Of a stretch of DNA of 37,142 nt, positions 1 to 8,910 are shown in pieces (position 1 is the stretch's first letter; each line of letters begins with the position of its first letter). The position numbers and the translations under genes were made by a program. Source of the DNA: Candidatus Bipolaricaulota bacterium (lineage in GTDB: Bacteria; Bipolaricaulota; Bipolaricaulia; UBA7950; UBA9294); assembly GCA_026390345.1 (NCBI GenBank), contig JAPLGD010000056.1, forward strand, positions 1 through 37,142, given 5' to 3'. The notes under the pieces are model-generated. The model was not told where the DNA came from and searched no databases. It saw only the letters and a list, made by a program, of their open reading frames with translations.

Positions 1-1
1 G

Positions 2-766
2 CGGATTGCCGACAGCGATCTTCGCGACAGGAAACTCGAGCCGGCAACGGTTCGTCGCTGGTTCCAGAAGAGCTACGGAATGACGTTCCAGGCCTATCAG
101 CGTCTTGTGCGGCTGTCGCACGCCTTCGGGCGCATCCGCGATGGCGATGACGTCGCAGCGGCGGCCTTCGGCACGGGCTTCGAGTCGCTCAGCGCGTTCT
201 CCGATCTATCCAAGAAGGCGACTGGGTTCACCCCCGGCATGAGTCGGCAGCGCTCTATCGCGGCGGTGACAAGAATCGAGTCGCCAATCGGCCCGCTGCT
301 TGCCGTGGCGAACGACGCTGGCCTCTGTCTCCTCGAGTTCGTCGACCGTCGGATGCTTGAGACGCAGTTGAAGCGCGTCCGCTCGCAGCTTGATGTCGCC
401 CTGCTTCCAGGGACGAATGCGGTGTTCGCGACCGTCCGCGAGCAGCTCGACGAGTACTTCGCCGGCGCCCGCCGTAGCTTCGACGTGCCGCTCGCCATCA
501 CGGGAACGGTCTTTCAGAAGCAGGTCTGGGAGGCGCTCAGAACGATCCCTTACGGTCAGACCCGCTCCTACCGCGAACAGGCGGACCTGATCAGCCGGCC
601 CACGGCTGTTCGTGCGGTAGCTCGAGCCAATGGGGACAATCGGTTCGCGATCATCATTCCGTGTCACCGTGTGGTCGGAGCGGATGGATCGCTCACGGGC
701 TACGGCGGGGGCATCTGGCGGAAGCGATTCTTGCTTGACCTCGAGCAGCGTCACGCTGCGCTGTAG
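2..766 (+). CDS. ada: Bifunctional Ada-like protein: AraC-type HTH plus methylated-DNA-[protein]-cysteine S-methyltransferase (5' truncated by window edge)
   Basis: Open frame runs to the left edge (RIADSDLRDRKLEPATVRRWFQKSYGMTFQAYQRL... AraC-like HTH), then the MGMT domain with active-site IIPCHRVVGADGSLTGYGGG. Confidence 0.88.
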   Translation, partial: RIADSDLRDRKLEPATVRRWFQKSYGMTFQAYQRLVRLSHAFGRIRDGDDVAAAAFGTGFESLSAFSDLSKKATGFTPGMSRQRSIAAVTRIESPIGPLLAVANDAGLCLLEFVDRRMLETQLKRVRSQLDVALLPGTNAVFATVREQLDEYFAGARRSFDVPLAITGTVFQKQVWEALRTIPYGQTRSYREQADLISRPTAVRAVARANGDNRFAIIIPCHRVVGADGSLTGYGGGIWRKRFLLDLEQRHAAL

Positions 767-972
767 ACAAGAGACCGCAGGGTCTTGCGATGACGCTTTC
801 AGACCTGGCAAGAGACTCGACCCTGCACCCAGGGCCGCTCTCCGGGCTCATCCAGCGTTCTCGAGGTTTGATCTCCGCCGGCGTTGACCTGAACCCGCGT
901 GTCGAAGTGGAACGGTCTACGCCCATCCTCGAGATCGACGTGCAGCCTCCGGCCAGCCGATGGCTTCGGCCT

Positions 973-1491
973 TCACACGGCTTGATCGAACTCGCTGCGG
1001 TAGCTGGCGACGCCGCTCACATCCGCCATAGCGCGCTCGTCGAGGACGAGAACCATGAACGCCTCGCCAGGGACACCGTCCCACTGTGACACGAGGCCTC
1101 GGCCTGACGCGAGGGTGAACCCGAACCGTGGGTAGTATTCCGGGTGTCCGAGAACGATGACGAACGGGCAGCTCCGCTCGCGCATCGCATCGATGCCGGC
1201 TCGAACGAGCATGGAGCCAATTCCCTGCCGCTGCCGCTCCGGCACGACGACAAGGGGCGCAAGCCCCATGCCCTCCAGGACGACCTTGCCCTCGCGGGTG
1301 ACAAGGACTGGACTGAAGAAGATGTGGCCCAGAATCTTGTCGCCTTCGTCCGCGACGAGCGACACGGCATCCGGACACGCTTCTCGGAGCAGATCCACGA
1401 CGAAGCCCTCGGCCGCGCGGCCGAAGGCCTTCTCGTTGACCTCGCTCACAGCCGCGAAGTCTCCCGGCCGCTCAGCTCGTACGGTGATCAT
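973..1491 (-). CDS. GNAT family N-acetyltransferase
   Basis: MITVRAERPGDFAAVSEVNEKAFG...LAPLVVVPERQRQGIGSMLVRAGI...VLGHPEYYPRFGF; classic GNAT acetyl-CoA loop RQRQGIG and YPRFGF motif. Confidence 0.88.
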   Translation of the reverse strand: MITVRAERPGDFAAVSEVNEKAFGRAAEGFVVDLLREACPDAVSLVADEGDKILGHIFFSPVLVTREGKVVLEGMGLAPLVVVPERQRQGIGSMLVRAGIDAMRERSCPFVIVLGHPEYYPRFGFTLASGRGLVSQWDGVPGEAFMVLVLDERAMADVSGVASYRSEFDQAV

Positions 1492-1591
1492 GCTCTCTCC
1501 TGATATCGGCCGGGAGCGTGAGGGCCCGGTCCCGCGATCACGTGCCGGGCCCTACGCCAGGCTCAACCGCGCACCTCTCCGAGCCGCCGCC

Positions 1592-1993
1592 TCAGAGCTT
1601 GATGAGTCCCCCGGGCGTGGACTGAAACCCGCACGCGCTGTAGTAGAACGAGTGGAGCTTGTCCTCGAAGTCGACGTGCAGCCACTCGCAGCCGGCGGCG
1701 CGCGCGCGTTTGGTTGCCTCTTTGACGAGGTTCGTACCGAGGCCCTGCCGCTTCTTGCCCTCTTTCACCATCGTGTCGAGGATGAAGGCGTGGACGCTGC
1801 CGTCCCAAGCCACGTTGACGAAACCGATGAGATCTTGACCTTCCCGCGCCGTCACCCAGCCGAGGCTGTGCGACCGAACTCGGCCGGCCCAATCCTCCGC
1901 GTCGAGAACGGGGTGACCGAACGCCTCTGCGTGGAGTGCATTCAATTCGTGGTTGTCGAAGTCGCCGCGCCACTCGAGGTTCGCCTTTGCCAT
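1592..1993 (-). CDS. GNAT family N-acetyltransferase
   Basis: ILDTMVKEGKKRQGLGTNLVKEATKRARAAGCEWLHVDFEDKLHSFYYSACGFQST; GNAT motif A and terminal GF. Confidence 0.85.
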   Translation of the reverse strand: MAKANLEWRGDFDNHELNALHAEAFGHPVLDAEDWAGRVRSHSLGWVTAREGQDLIGFVNVAWDGSVHAFILDTMVKEGKKRQGLGTNLVKEATKRARAAGCEWLHVDFEDKLHSFYYSACGFQSTPGGLIKL

Positions 1994-2263
1994 GAGGACC
2001 TCCTCTCAGGCCATGGGTGACCTCTCGGGTCACGCCGTCACCTGCGCCGCGATCCGTGCTCGCCCGGCGGGCGCTTCCTGCCCCCATGCGCCCCGTCGTG
2101 CGAACGCCACAGACACGATACAGCCTTTTGCTCAATCGACGAGTCCGTCCAGACCCTGTCGACTTCCTCTCCCGCTATCGCCATGGCCGCGTGGAGAAAG
2201 AAGCGACCTGCGCGCCTCTGCGCACAGGCCGTCACGTCCGCGACTTCGAAGCGTCCCCGCCGG

Positions 2264-2740
2264 TCACACGACGGCGTCGTCTTCCCGAGCGTCGTCCCGC
2301 TCCGAGCCAAGGTCGCTTGCCCTCTTCGGCTTCCGTTCGCGGCGCGGAATGGTGTGGCGCGTCAGTCCCGCGTGCATCGACCGCAAGCGGTCGAACGCCT
2401 CTCCGTGCGATTCGTCGGTCTTCGACCACTCGACGAGCCGGGCACAGGGGAAGGTCTTGCACTCGGAGCAGTGCTTGAGCCCCTTCGCATCGACGCAGCA
2501 ATGGAGAATCCAGCAGTCGGCCGACCAGTGGGCGTTGCGGTCGCCGTGACACCCGTTGCAGACGAGCTTCCGCTCGATCGCTTCGGCGACGCCTTCGCCC
2601 TCCTTGAGCCAGCCCTCCTGCTTGAACCAGCCGATCACTTCCGCCGCCGCGGCCTTGTCGGACGGAAACCTGCGGATCGAGCACGACCCGCAATCCAACC
2701 CGCATGCGGCGATTGTCTCGGACTTCTTCAGCCTCGGCAT
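2264..2740 (-). CDS. DUF3795-like cysteine-rich protein
   Basis: IAACGLDCGSCSIRRF...CNGCHGDRNAHWSADCWILHCC...KHCSECKTFPCARLVEW; Cys pattern typical of DUF3795. Confidence 0.75.
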   Translation of the reverse strand: MPRLKKSETIAACGLDCGSCSIRRFPSDKAAAAEVIGWFKQEGWLKEGEGVAEAIERKLVCNGCHGDRNAHWSADCWILHCCVDAKGLKHCSECKTFPCARLVEWSKTDESHGEAFDRLRSMHAGLTRHTIPRRERKPKRASDLGSERDDAREDDAVV

Positions 2741-3561
2741 TCTGGCGTACCTCCAAAGCTATTGTCGCGAACGGCGGCCGCTTTGTGAACCCGCACGTGA
2801 AGGAAGTACGGGACGACCTGTGCGTCCTGCACCTGCGGACACTGCTCGACCACGGCCTCGGACGGGCAGGGCTCCTCGACGCGCTCGATCCGGAATCCGG
2901 TCTCAATGAGCAGATTGAGCCACTGGCTAAGCGTTCGCGTGAACCGCGGAACCCGGAATGTCGCGACGCTCTCCCGCACTTCCTCGGGTGCGGCGCTGAA
3001 GGTCCACTCCTCGACCTTGCCTTCGAGCTTCTCGAAGTAGCCGCCGACCTCGTAAGCGTACGTCCGTCCCTCCGGGTCGCGTAGGTTCTTCCGGTGCGGC
3101 GTGTCGTAGCACGGATGCATGATCGAGAACTGGAAGAACCCGCCCGGCTTGAGGACACGGTACGCCTCGGCGACGGCGCGCTCGACGTTCGGCATGTCCA
3201 TCAGACACATCACGGCGGTGACAAAGTCGAAGCTCCCATCCGGGAACGGAAGGTCCAGACCGCTCGCGACGCGGTAGTCGATGCCGAGCGGCTCGCGCTC
3301 CTCTTTCTCTCGAGCATGACCGATGAAGACCTCGGCAATGTCGATGGCCGTGATGCGGGCGCCTCGCTTCGCAATCAGACGGGTGTTGTGGCCCTCGCCA
3401 CAGCCGACATCGAGACCGTGGAGGCTGGCGACGTCGGGGAGCATGGCGAGGAACGCCGGGGTGTTGAGGCGGTCGCGGTAGACGTCGTAGCCGGCGCGGG
3501 CGAGCCGCGTCCAGACCTCGGCATTCTCGTTCCACAGCCGCCCGACGTCTCGATCGTCCAT
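2728..3561 (-). CDS. Class I SAM-dependent methyltransferase
   Basis: LHGLDVGCGEGHNTRLIAKRGARITAIDIAEVFI...LPFPDGSFDFVTAVMCLMDM...VLKPGGFFQFSI. Confidence 0.88.
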   Translation of the reverse strand: MDDRDVGRLWNENAEVWTRLARAGYDVYRDRLNTPAFLAMLPDVASLHGLDVGCGEGHNTRLIAKRGARITAIDIAEVFIGHAREKEEREPLGIDYRVASGLDLPFPDGSFDFVTAVMCLMDMPNVERAVAEAYRVLKPGGFFQFSIMHPCYDTPHRKNLRDPEGRTYAYEVGGYFEKLEGKVEEWTFSAAPEEVRESVATFRVPRFTRTLSQWLNLLIETGFRIERVEEPCPSEAVVEQCPQVQDAQVVPYFLHVRVHKAAAVRDNSFGGTPECRG

Positions 3562-3569
3562 GTCCCCTC

Positions 3570-4115
3570 CTAGGCGTCGCTCGGCCCGGGCTCCCAGCCT
3601 GTCTCCTGACTCCAGCGGTCAGCTCTTGTCATCACGTCCCAGATGAACGGGGCCTTCGCGTCGGTGTAGCCCACTCGATCGTCGCCGTGTCTGTCCGCGA
3701 GAGCGCGCTTCGTCTCCGCGTACCGCACCGCGTCCTCCGGATGGGCTCGCACGTAGTCTCGGAAGAGAAGGGCAAACTGCTCCGACCAGCTCCCGGCGCG
3801 ACGCACATGAACGTGGGTCCGCCGTTCGCCCGGCGGCTCGCGGAAGTACCGCTTGGTCCGCTCGGGATTGCCCGCTCGGAAGATGTAGCCCGCGCGCTCG
3901 AGTGGGACGCGGTACGCGTCGAGCGGCTCGAACGACACGACCGACACCTGGACGTCGATGATCGGCTTCGCCGCCAGCCCTGGGACGGCCGTCGACCCAA
4001 TGTGGTCGATGCGCATGGCGACGTCGCCGAGGACGCCGCGCAGCCGGCCGCCGAGCTCGGCGAACAGCCTCGGCCACTCGGCGTCGTACGGAACGATGAT
4101 GACTCGATCGGCCAC
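3570..4115 (-). CDS. GrpB family protein (UPF0157)
   Basis: IVPYDAEWPRLFAELGGRLRGVLGDVAMRIDHIGSTAVPGLAAKPIIDVQVSV; hallmark HIGSTAVPGLAAKPIID. Confidence 0.92.
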   Translation of the reverse strand: MADRVIIVPYDAEWPRLFAELGGRLRGVLGDVAMRIDHIGSTAVPGLAAKPIIDVQVSVVSFEPLDAYRVPLERAGYIFRAGNPERTKRYFREPPGERRTHVHVRRAGSWSEQFALLFRDYVRAHPEDAVRYAETKRALADRHGDDRVGYTDAKAPFIWDVMTRADRWSQETGWEPGPSDA

Positions 4116-4143
4116 TCCCCCCCTCCTGAAACGCGCCGCTGGG

Positions 4144-4869
4144 TCAGCGCCGCCTGCGGCCTAGGTGCAGCCCCCGCCCGGTCAGGCCCTCGCGATCGTA
4201 GTCGACGACTAGACCTTCGCCTTCCAGGGCCGAGATCATCTCGTTGACCTCAAACAGGCCCAGCTCGTGGCACTCGACGAAGTGCTCGGTCCCCTCGGGC
4301 GTGCCGACGAGGTAGTGGAGGTCGAGGATCGACATCCGGCCGTCGACGAGGCTCGTGTTGACCCGCGCGATCTTGAGGTCCGGCTCGTCGATGTAGACGG
4401 CGTGCACGGTGTTCGGATGCCACTCCTCGGGCGTGAACCACGGCTCGATGACGAGCACGCCGTCGGGATTCAGGTGCGCGGCCATCGACCGCACCGCCGC
4501 GCGGAGCCCGTCAACCGTCTTCACGTAGCCGATCGAGCTGAACAGGCACGTCACAACGTCGAACGTCCGCCCGAGATCGAAGTCCGTCATGTCGGCGACG
4601 TGGAAAGCCACGCCGGGATTCCGCTTGCGCGCGTCCTCGAGCGCCTCCGCGCAGATGTCGAGGCCTTCGACGTCGAAGCTCTCCCTCAAGTGCTCAAGGT
4701 GGCAGCCGGTGCCGCACGCCACGTCAAGCAGGGTGCGACGGCCGGCGTGCCGACTGCCGCGGCCGCCTCCACCCAGGAAGGCGATCAGGCGCTCGACCTC
4801 GGCCGCGTAGTCCTTCTCGGCGTAGATCTTGTCGTAGTACCGCGCCATCTTGGAGTAGGTCTCTGCCAT
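4144..4869 (-). CDS. Class I SAM-dependent methyltransferase
   Basis: Internal ATG (MAETYSKMARYYDKIYAEKDYAAEV...LLDVACGTGCHLEHL...VEGLDICAEAL); upstream 53 codons of the ORF look non-coding. Confidence 0.87.
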   Translation of the reverse strand: MAETYSKMARYYDKIYAEKDYAAEVERLIAFLGGGGRGSRHAGRRTLLDVACGTGCHLEHLRESFDVEGLDICAEALEDARKRNPGVAFHVADMTDFDLGRTFDVVTCLFSSIGYVKTVDGLRAAVRSMAAHLNPDGVLVIEPWFTPEEWHPNTVHAVYIDEPDLKIARVNTSLVDGRMSILDLHYLVGTPEGTEHFVECHELGLFEVNEMISALEGEGLVVDYDREGLTGRGLHLGRRRR

Positions 4870-5101
4870 GGCCGCCGTCCCTCCAGGTCCTGCGTCGCGC
4901 CAAGGATCATACAGCCACCGCGGAGAGCGCGGAGAACGCAGGGTGAAGCGAGCGCGACTCCGGGCCGTCCGCCGATCGAGAGTACCGCCCTGACAGGCGG
5001 CTTCGTTGCCGAGGGACAGGCTCCTCACCGAATGGTCCCAGTCACCCTCCGCCGCGCTCTGCGCTCTCAGCGGTGGGGCATGGGGTTCTGTCCCGGGGCT
5101 C

Positions 5102-6418
5102 TCAGTTCTCGAACCGCTTCCGGACCATGATGTCGAGGATGGTGCGATCGGTCTCCATCATGCCCTGGGTCGAGAGCTGGCCGACGTTGCGCATTGTCTC
5201 CTCGGAAGAGACGGCGACGATCCCGTCGGTCGGTTGCACATCGAGGCCGTGCAGGGCGAAGAGCGCCGACTGGACGGCCGTCCCCGCCGCTGTCGCGAGC
5301 TTGAGCGAGCAGCCCGCCTTGGCGCCGTCGCAGATAACGCCGGCGAGGTCGCCGATGACGTTCTTGATGGCGCCGGCGATGTGGCGATGGCTCCCGCCCA
5401 TCAAGTACGTGATTCCGCCAGTTGCACCCGCCCCAGCAGCGATGGAACAGCCGCAGATGGCGGAGAGCCGACCGGTGTGGGCCTTGATGTGCGCGGTGAT
5501 GACGTGGCTCAGAGCGATCGCCCGCAGAACGCAGTTCTCGTCGTCGCACTCGACGTAGTCCTTGACCGCCCAGATCGGGAGAATGGCCGTCAAGCCGTGG
5601 TTTCCGGATCCCGCCGAACTCATCGCCGGCATCTTCACGCCCGCCATGCGGGCATCCGACGCCGCCGAGGTGAGGATGCGCGCCGCGAGGATCATGTCCT
5701 TCTTCAGAAGCCCCTCGCGAACGAGGCGCTCGAGGGCGAGGCCGACGCCGAGGCCGGGCCCGTACGTGAGCCCGTACTCGGCGAGCCTGACGTTGTGGTC
5801 CACGCCTTCGCGCAGGAAGGCAAGGTCGTCGCCGTCGAGGTCGTCGAGGAGCGCGATCAGCTCAGGAAGCGTGCGCTTGACGAGCCACTCCTCGAGGGCA
5901 CGGACGTTGTTCTGGCTCTTCGAGGTCCCGCAGAGGAGCGGATGGCTGCGCACAGGGCTCCCGTCGAGCGACAACGAGACGATGTTGTCGTGGACGTCCT
6001 CGATGACCGCCTCCGCCGTCTGCGTCCCCGACCGCAGCTGGGCACGGATGTAGATCCCGCTCTTCTTCTCGTCGAGGACGTTGACGACTACGCTCTTCCG
6101 CGCAACGAGGCCCTTCGACGCCTCGAGCGTCTCGCGCGAGATCGGCCGCAGAACCTCGAGCTTGAGGTGGGGATCGCCGCCGAACGCCCCGAGGGCGGCC
6201 GCGAGGTCGATGCCCGATTCTCCTTCGGCGCCTGGAATCGAGACGGCAAACCCGTTCTTGTAGATGTTCGGATCGACCCACAGCTCGATCCCGTCGATCG
6301 CGCGGCGCGGGAGAAGCGACGCCGCCGCTGCCGTCGCAAGCGCGACCGCCGACGGCTCGGTACAGCCAAGCGCGGGAGCAACTTCCATGCGGAGGATGTC
6401 CTTGATCGCGTAGCTCAT
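5102..6418 (-). CDS. L-cysteine desulfidase / UPF0597 family L-serine dehydratase-like protein
   Basis: MSYAIKDILRMEVAPALGCTEPSAVALATAAAASLL... GCTEP motif and C-terminal CDGAKAGCSLKLATAAGTAVQSALFAL; start moved 25 codons into the ORF. Confidence 0.85.
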   Translation of the reverse strand: MSYAIKDILRMEVAPALGCTEPSAVALATAAAASLLPRRAIDGIELWVDPNIYKNGFAVSIPGAEGESGIDLAAALGAFGGDPHLKLEVLRPISRETLEASKGLVARKSVVVNVLDEKKSGIYIRAQLRSGTQTAEAVIEDVHDNIVSLSLDGSPVRSHPLLCGTSKSQNNVRALEEWLVKRTLPELIALLDDLDGDDLAFLREGVDHNVRLAEYGLTYGPGLGVGLALERLVREGLLKKDMILAARILTSAASDARMAGVKMPAMSSAGSGNHGLTAILPIWAVKDYVECDDENCVLRAIALSHVITAHIKAHTGRLSAICGCSIAAGAGATGGITYLMGGSHRHIAGAIKNVIGDLAGVICDGAKAGCSLKLATAAGTAVQSALFALHGLDVQPTDGIVAVSSEETMRNVGQLSTQGMMETDRTILDIMVRKRFEN

Positions 6419-6503
6419 GCGTCTCCTTTCTGACAGGCTCCATCCCACAGTGTCTTCGGAGTGACGCAGACTATCGCGAAGACACGGCGCCACCGCAACC
6501 GCT

Positions 6504-6680
6504 CTAGAGGAGGAACAAGACGGCGCCCGCTACGCCTCCGCGGAGCGCCGGGGCATCCGCCATCGCCTTCGCATCGTCCTCGAAGATGTAGCGGTCCCTA
6601 GCCGTCTCCGCCGTCTTCCGAACGATGCGCGCTCTGAGATCGTCGTCGAGCGCGGGGAACTCCGGTCTTCCTTGAGTCAT
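6504..6680 (-). CDS. Small hypothetical protein (58 aa)
   Basis: MTQGRPEFPALDDDLRARIVRKTAETARDRYIFEDDAKAMADAPALRGGVAGAVLFLL; plausible composition, no recognised family. Confidence 0.4.
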   Translation of the reverse strand: MTQGRPEFPALDDDLRARIVRKTAETARDRYIFEDDAKAMADAPALRGGVAGAVLFLL

Positions 6681-6815
6681 GGAATCGGGAACCTCCTCAC
6701 TGAGATCGAATCCTCTCTCCCGTGAGTGCGCTCCCGCTCGGCTTCGGTTCAATCCGAGGTGCCCGCGTTGCGCGAATGCGGTGACCACAGTAGCCTTGCG
6801 CGCGGGGGGTGAGGA

Positions 6816-7712
6816 ATGTTCCTCGTCAACGTCATCGTTCCCGTGGTGCTGATCGCCGGCGCGGGATACCTGTTCGCGCGGCTCGTCAAGTTCGACCTGG
6901 CCCCGTTCACGCGGCTTTCATTCTACGTCCTGACCCCGGTCCTCATCTTCAACTCCATGCTCAGCCACTCCCTCTCGGGAGCCGTCCTCGTGAACGTGAC
7001 CCTGTTCGTCTTCGCGAGCCACGCCGCGTTCCTCCTGCTCGCCTTCCTCGGCGTTCGCTGGACGGGGTGGGACGCGGACACGAAGACCGCCGCTGTGCTG
7101 TCACTCACGTTCGGGAACTGCGGGATCTACGGACTCCCGATTCTCCTCTTCGCGTTCGGCGACGAGGGGTTCGCCATCGGCGTCGTCTACATGGTCGCGC
7201 AGCTTGCCTTCCAAGTGGTGTTCGGCGTCGGGATCGCTAGCTGGAAGAAGGGAATGTCGCTTCGCTCTCTCGTGCGGGAGATCTTCGCCGTGCCGTGGCT
7301 GCTCGCCATCGCGCTCGGGGTTCTGGTTCGGCTCACCGGGCTCGACCTCCCCGTCGTGGTCACCCGACCGGTGGAACTCCTCGCCGATGCGGCGATCCCG
7401 ATTCAGCTCTTGCTCCTCGGCATGACCCTCACCCAGGTTCGGCTCGGCGGGCTCGTCCGTCAGGCCGCGCCGCTCTCGGTCGCCAAGCTCGTCGTTCCGC
7501 CGCTCGTCGCCTGGGGCCTCGCCGTCGCGTTCGGATTCGACATCCTCGTCCGGTCCGTTCTGATCCTCGAGGCCGGCACGCCTACGGCCGTGAACGCCCT
7601 CATCCTGTCGCTCCAGTACAACCGCCGCTCCGAGCTGAGCGCCGCCGTCGTCCTTCTGACGACGATCGCCGGCGTTGCCGCCACGAGCCTGCTCCTCTGG
7701 CTCTTGACCTGA
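6816..7712 (+). CDS. AEC (auxin efflux carrier) family transporter
   Basis: 298 aa, about 10 hydrophobic segments; FGNCGIYGLPILLFAFGDEGFAIGVVYMV and ILEAGTPTAVNALILSLQYNR typical of AEC permeases. Confidence 0.85.
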   Translation: MFLVNVIVPVVLIAGAGYLFARLVKFDLAPFTRLSFYVLTPVLIFNSMLSHSLSGAVLVNVTLFVFASHAAFLLLAFLGVRWTGWDADTKTAAVLSLTFGNCGIYGLPILLFAFGDEGFAIGVVYMVAQLAFQVVFGVGIASWKKGMSLRSLVREIFAVPWLLAIALGVLVRLTGLDLPVVVTRPVELLADAAIPIQLLLLGMTLTQVRLGGLVRQAAPLSVAKLVVPPLVAWGLAVAFGFDILVRSVLILEAGTPTAVNALILSLQYNRRSELSAAVVLLTTIAGVAATSLLLWLLT

Positions 7713-7853
7713 GCGAACGCGCAGGCTTGCAGCCAACGCGTTGCTGCACGGCTGACGCCATCCTCCCAACTCCACGCCGCGTCCGATCGAATCTCCGCGA
7801 AATGACTCGGACGAGCTGTCTAGCGTACACTCCCCCTAGCGAAGGAGGTTCCC

Positions 7854-8405
7854 GTGAGAAACACTATGACGAGCGGCCCCATTCGCGTTCGCGCGTTTCG
7901 CGAGACAGACACCGAGCCGCTGCATGACGCGGCCTGCGAGTCGATCGCCGAGGTGGCACCCTTCGAAACCTGGTGCCACCCAGGTTTCACCCTCGACGAG
8001 GCCCGCGAATACGTCGAATGGTGGATCAAGGCGCGCGCGAAACGATATGCCTTCTACTACGCCGTCGAAGATGCCACCTCCTCGCGTTTCCTCGGCGCCT
8101 GCGGCGTCAGCGGCTACTCGGGCGAGCACCGCCACGCCATGCTCGGGTACTGGGTTCGCACATCCGAAACCAGGAAAGACGTCGCCACAACGGCCGCCCG
8201 CCTCGTCGTCTCCGCCGCGTTCGCCGACCTGAACCTCTTGCGAATCTCGATCGGCGTTCCCGTCGCAAATAGCGCCAGCCACCGCGTCGTCGAGAAGTTC
8301 GGCGCCGTCCGAGAAGGCGTCATGCGGCAGGAGTTGGTGCTACCGAGCGGCCCGTCCGACGTCGTCCTGTACAGCCTTCTCCCCAGCGAGCTGCAGATGG
8401 TGTGA
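7854..8405 (+). CDS. GNAT family N-acetyltransferase (RimJ/RimL-like)
   Basis: IRVRAFRETDTEPLHDAACESI...AMLGYWVRTSETRKDVATTAARLVVSAAF...NLLRISIGVPVANSASHRVVEKFGAVREGVM. Confidence 0.88.
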   Translation: MRNTMTSGPIRVRAFRETDTEPLHDAACESIAEVAPFETWCHPGFTLDEAREYVEWWIKARAKRYAFYYAVEDATSSRFLGACGVSGYSGEHRHAMLGYWVRTSETRKDVATTAARLVVSAAFADLNLLRISIGVPVANSASHRVVEKFGAVREGVMRQELVLPSGPSDVVLYSLLPSELQMV

Positions 8406-8418
8406 CGCCGCCGTCGCC

Positions 8419-8910
8419 TCACGCTTTCCCGAGCGCCTTCCTAACGTGCGGGATGAGGCCGCCGTCGTTGAGGATGGCGAGCACTTCCTTGGGCAGCGCG
8501 GGAAAGCGGTACTCCTTGCCCTTGTGGGTGACGACGCCCCTTTCGAAGTCGATCTTGACGGTGTCGTCCTTCGCGAACATGGTTGTCCCCGACGCGAGCT
8601 CGACGACGGCCAAACCCTCGTTGATGGCGTTCCGGAAGAAGAGGCGCGAGAACGAGACAGCGATGACGGCAGCGACACCCGATGCCTTGATACAGGTGGC
8701 TGCCTGCTCGCGCGACGAGCCGCAGCCGAAGTTGGCGCCGGCGACGATGATGTCGCCCGGCTTCACGCCCTTGGCGAACGTCCGATCGAGGTCCTCAAGC
8801 GCGTGCTCGGCCATCTCGGCCGCGGTCATCGGCTTGTACGTGTACTTGCCGGCGAAGATGACATCAGTGTTGACGTCGTCCGCGTACTTCCAGACCTTTC
8901 CCTCGATCAT
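8419..8910 (-). CDS. Aconitase-superfamily small (swivel) subunit, LeuD-like hydro-lyase
   Basis: MIEGKVWKYADDVNTDVIFAGKYTYKPMTAAEMAEHALEDLD...GDIIVAGANFGCGSSREQAATCIKASGVAAVIAVSFSRLFFRNAINEGL; ATGA overlap with upstream large subunit. Confidence 0.9.
   Translation of the reverse strand: MIEGKVWKYADDVNTDVIFAGKYTYKPMTAAEMAEHALEDLDRTFAKGVKPGDIIVAGANFGCGSSREQAATCIKASGVAAVIAVSFSRLFFRNAINEGLAVVELASGTTMFAKDDTVKIDFERGVVTHKGKEYRFPALPKEVLAILNDGGLIPHVRKALGKA

Noticed and set aside
5006-6433. 475-aa plus-strand ORF antisense to the UPF0597 gene
   Set aside because: Shadow ORF caused by GC3 bias.
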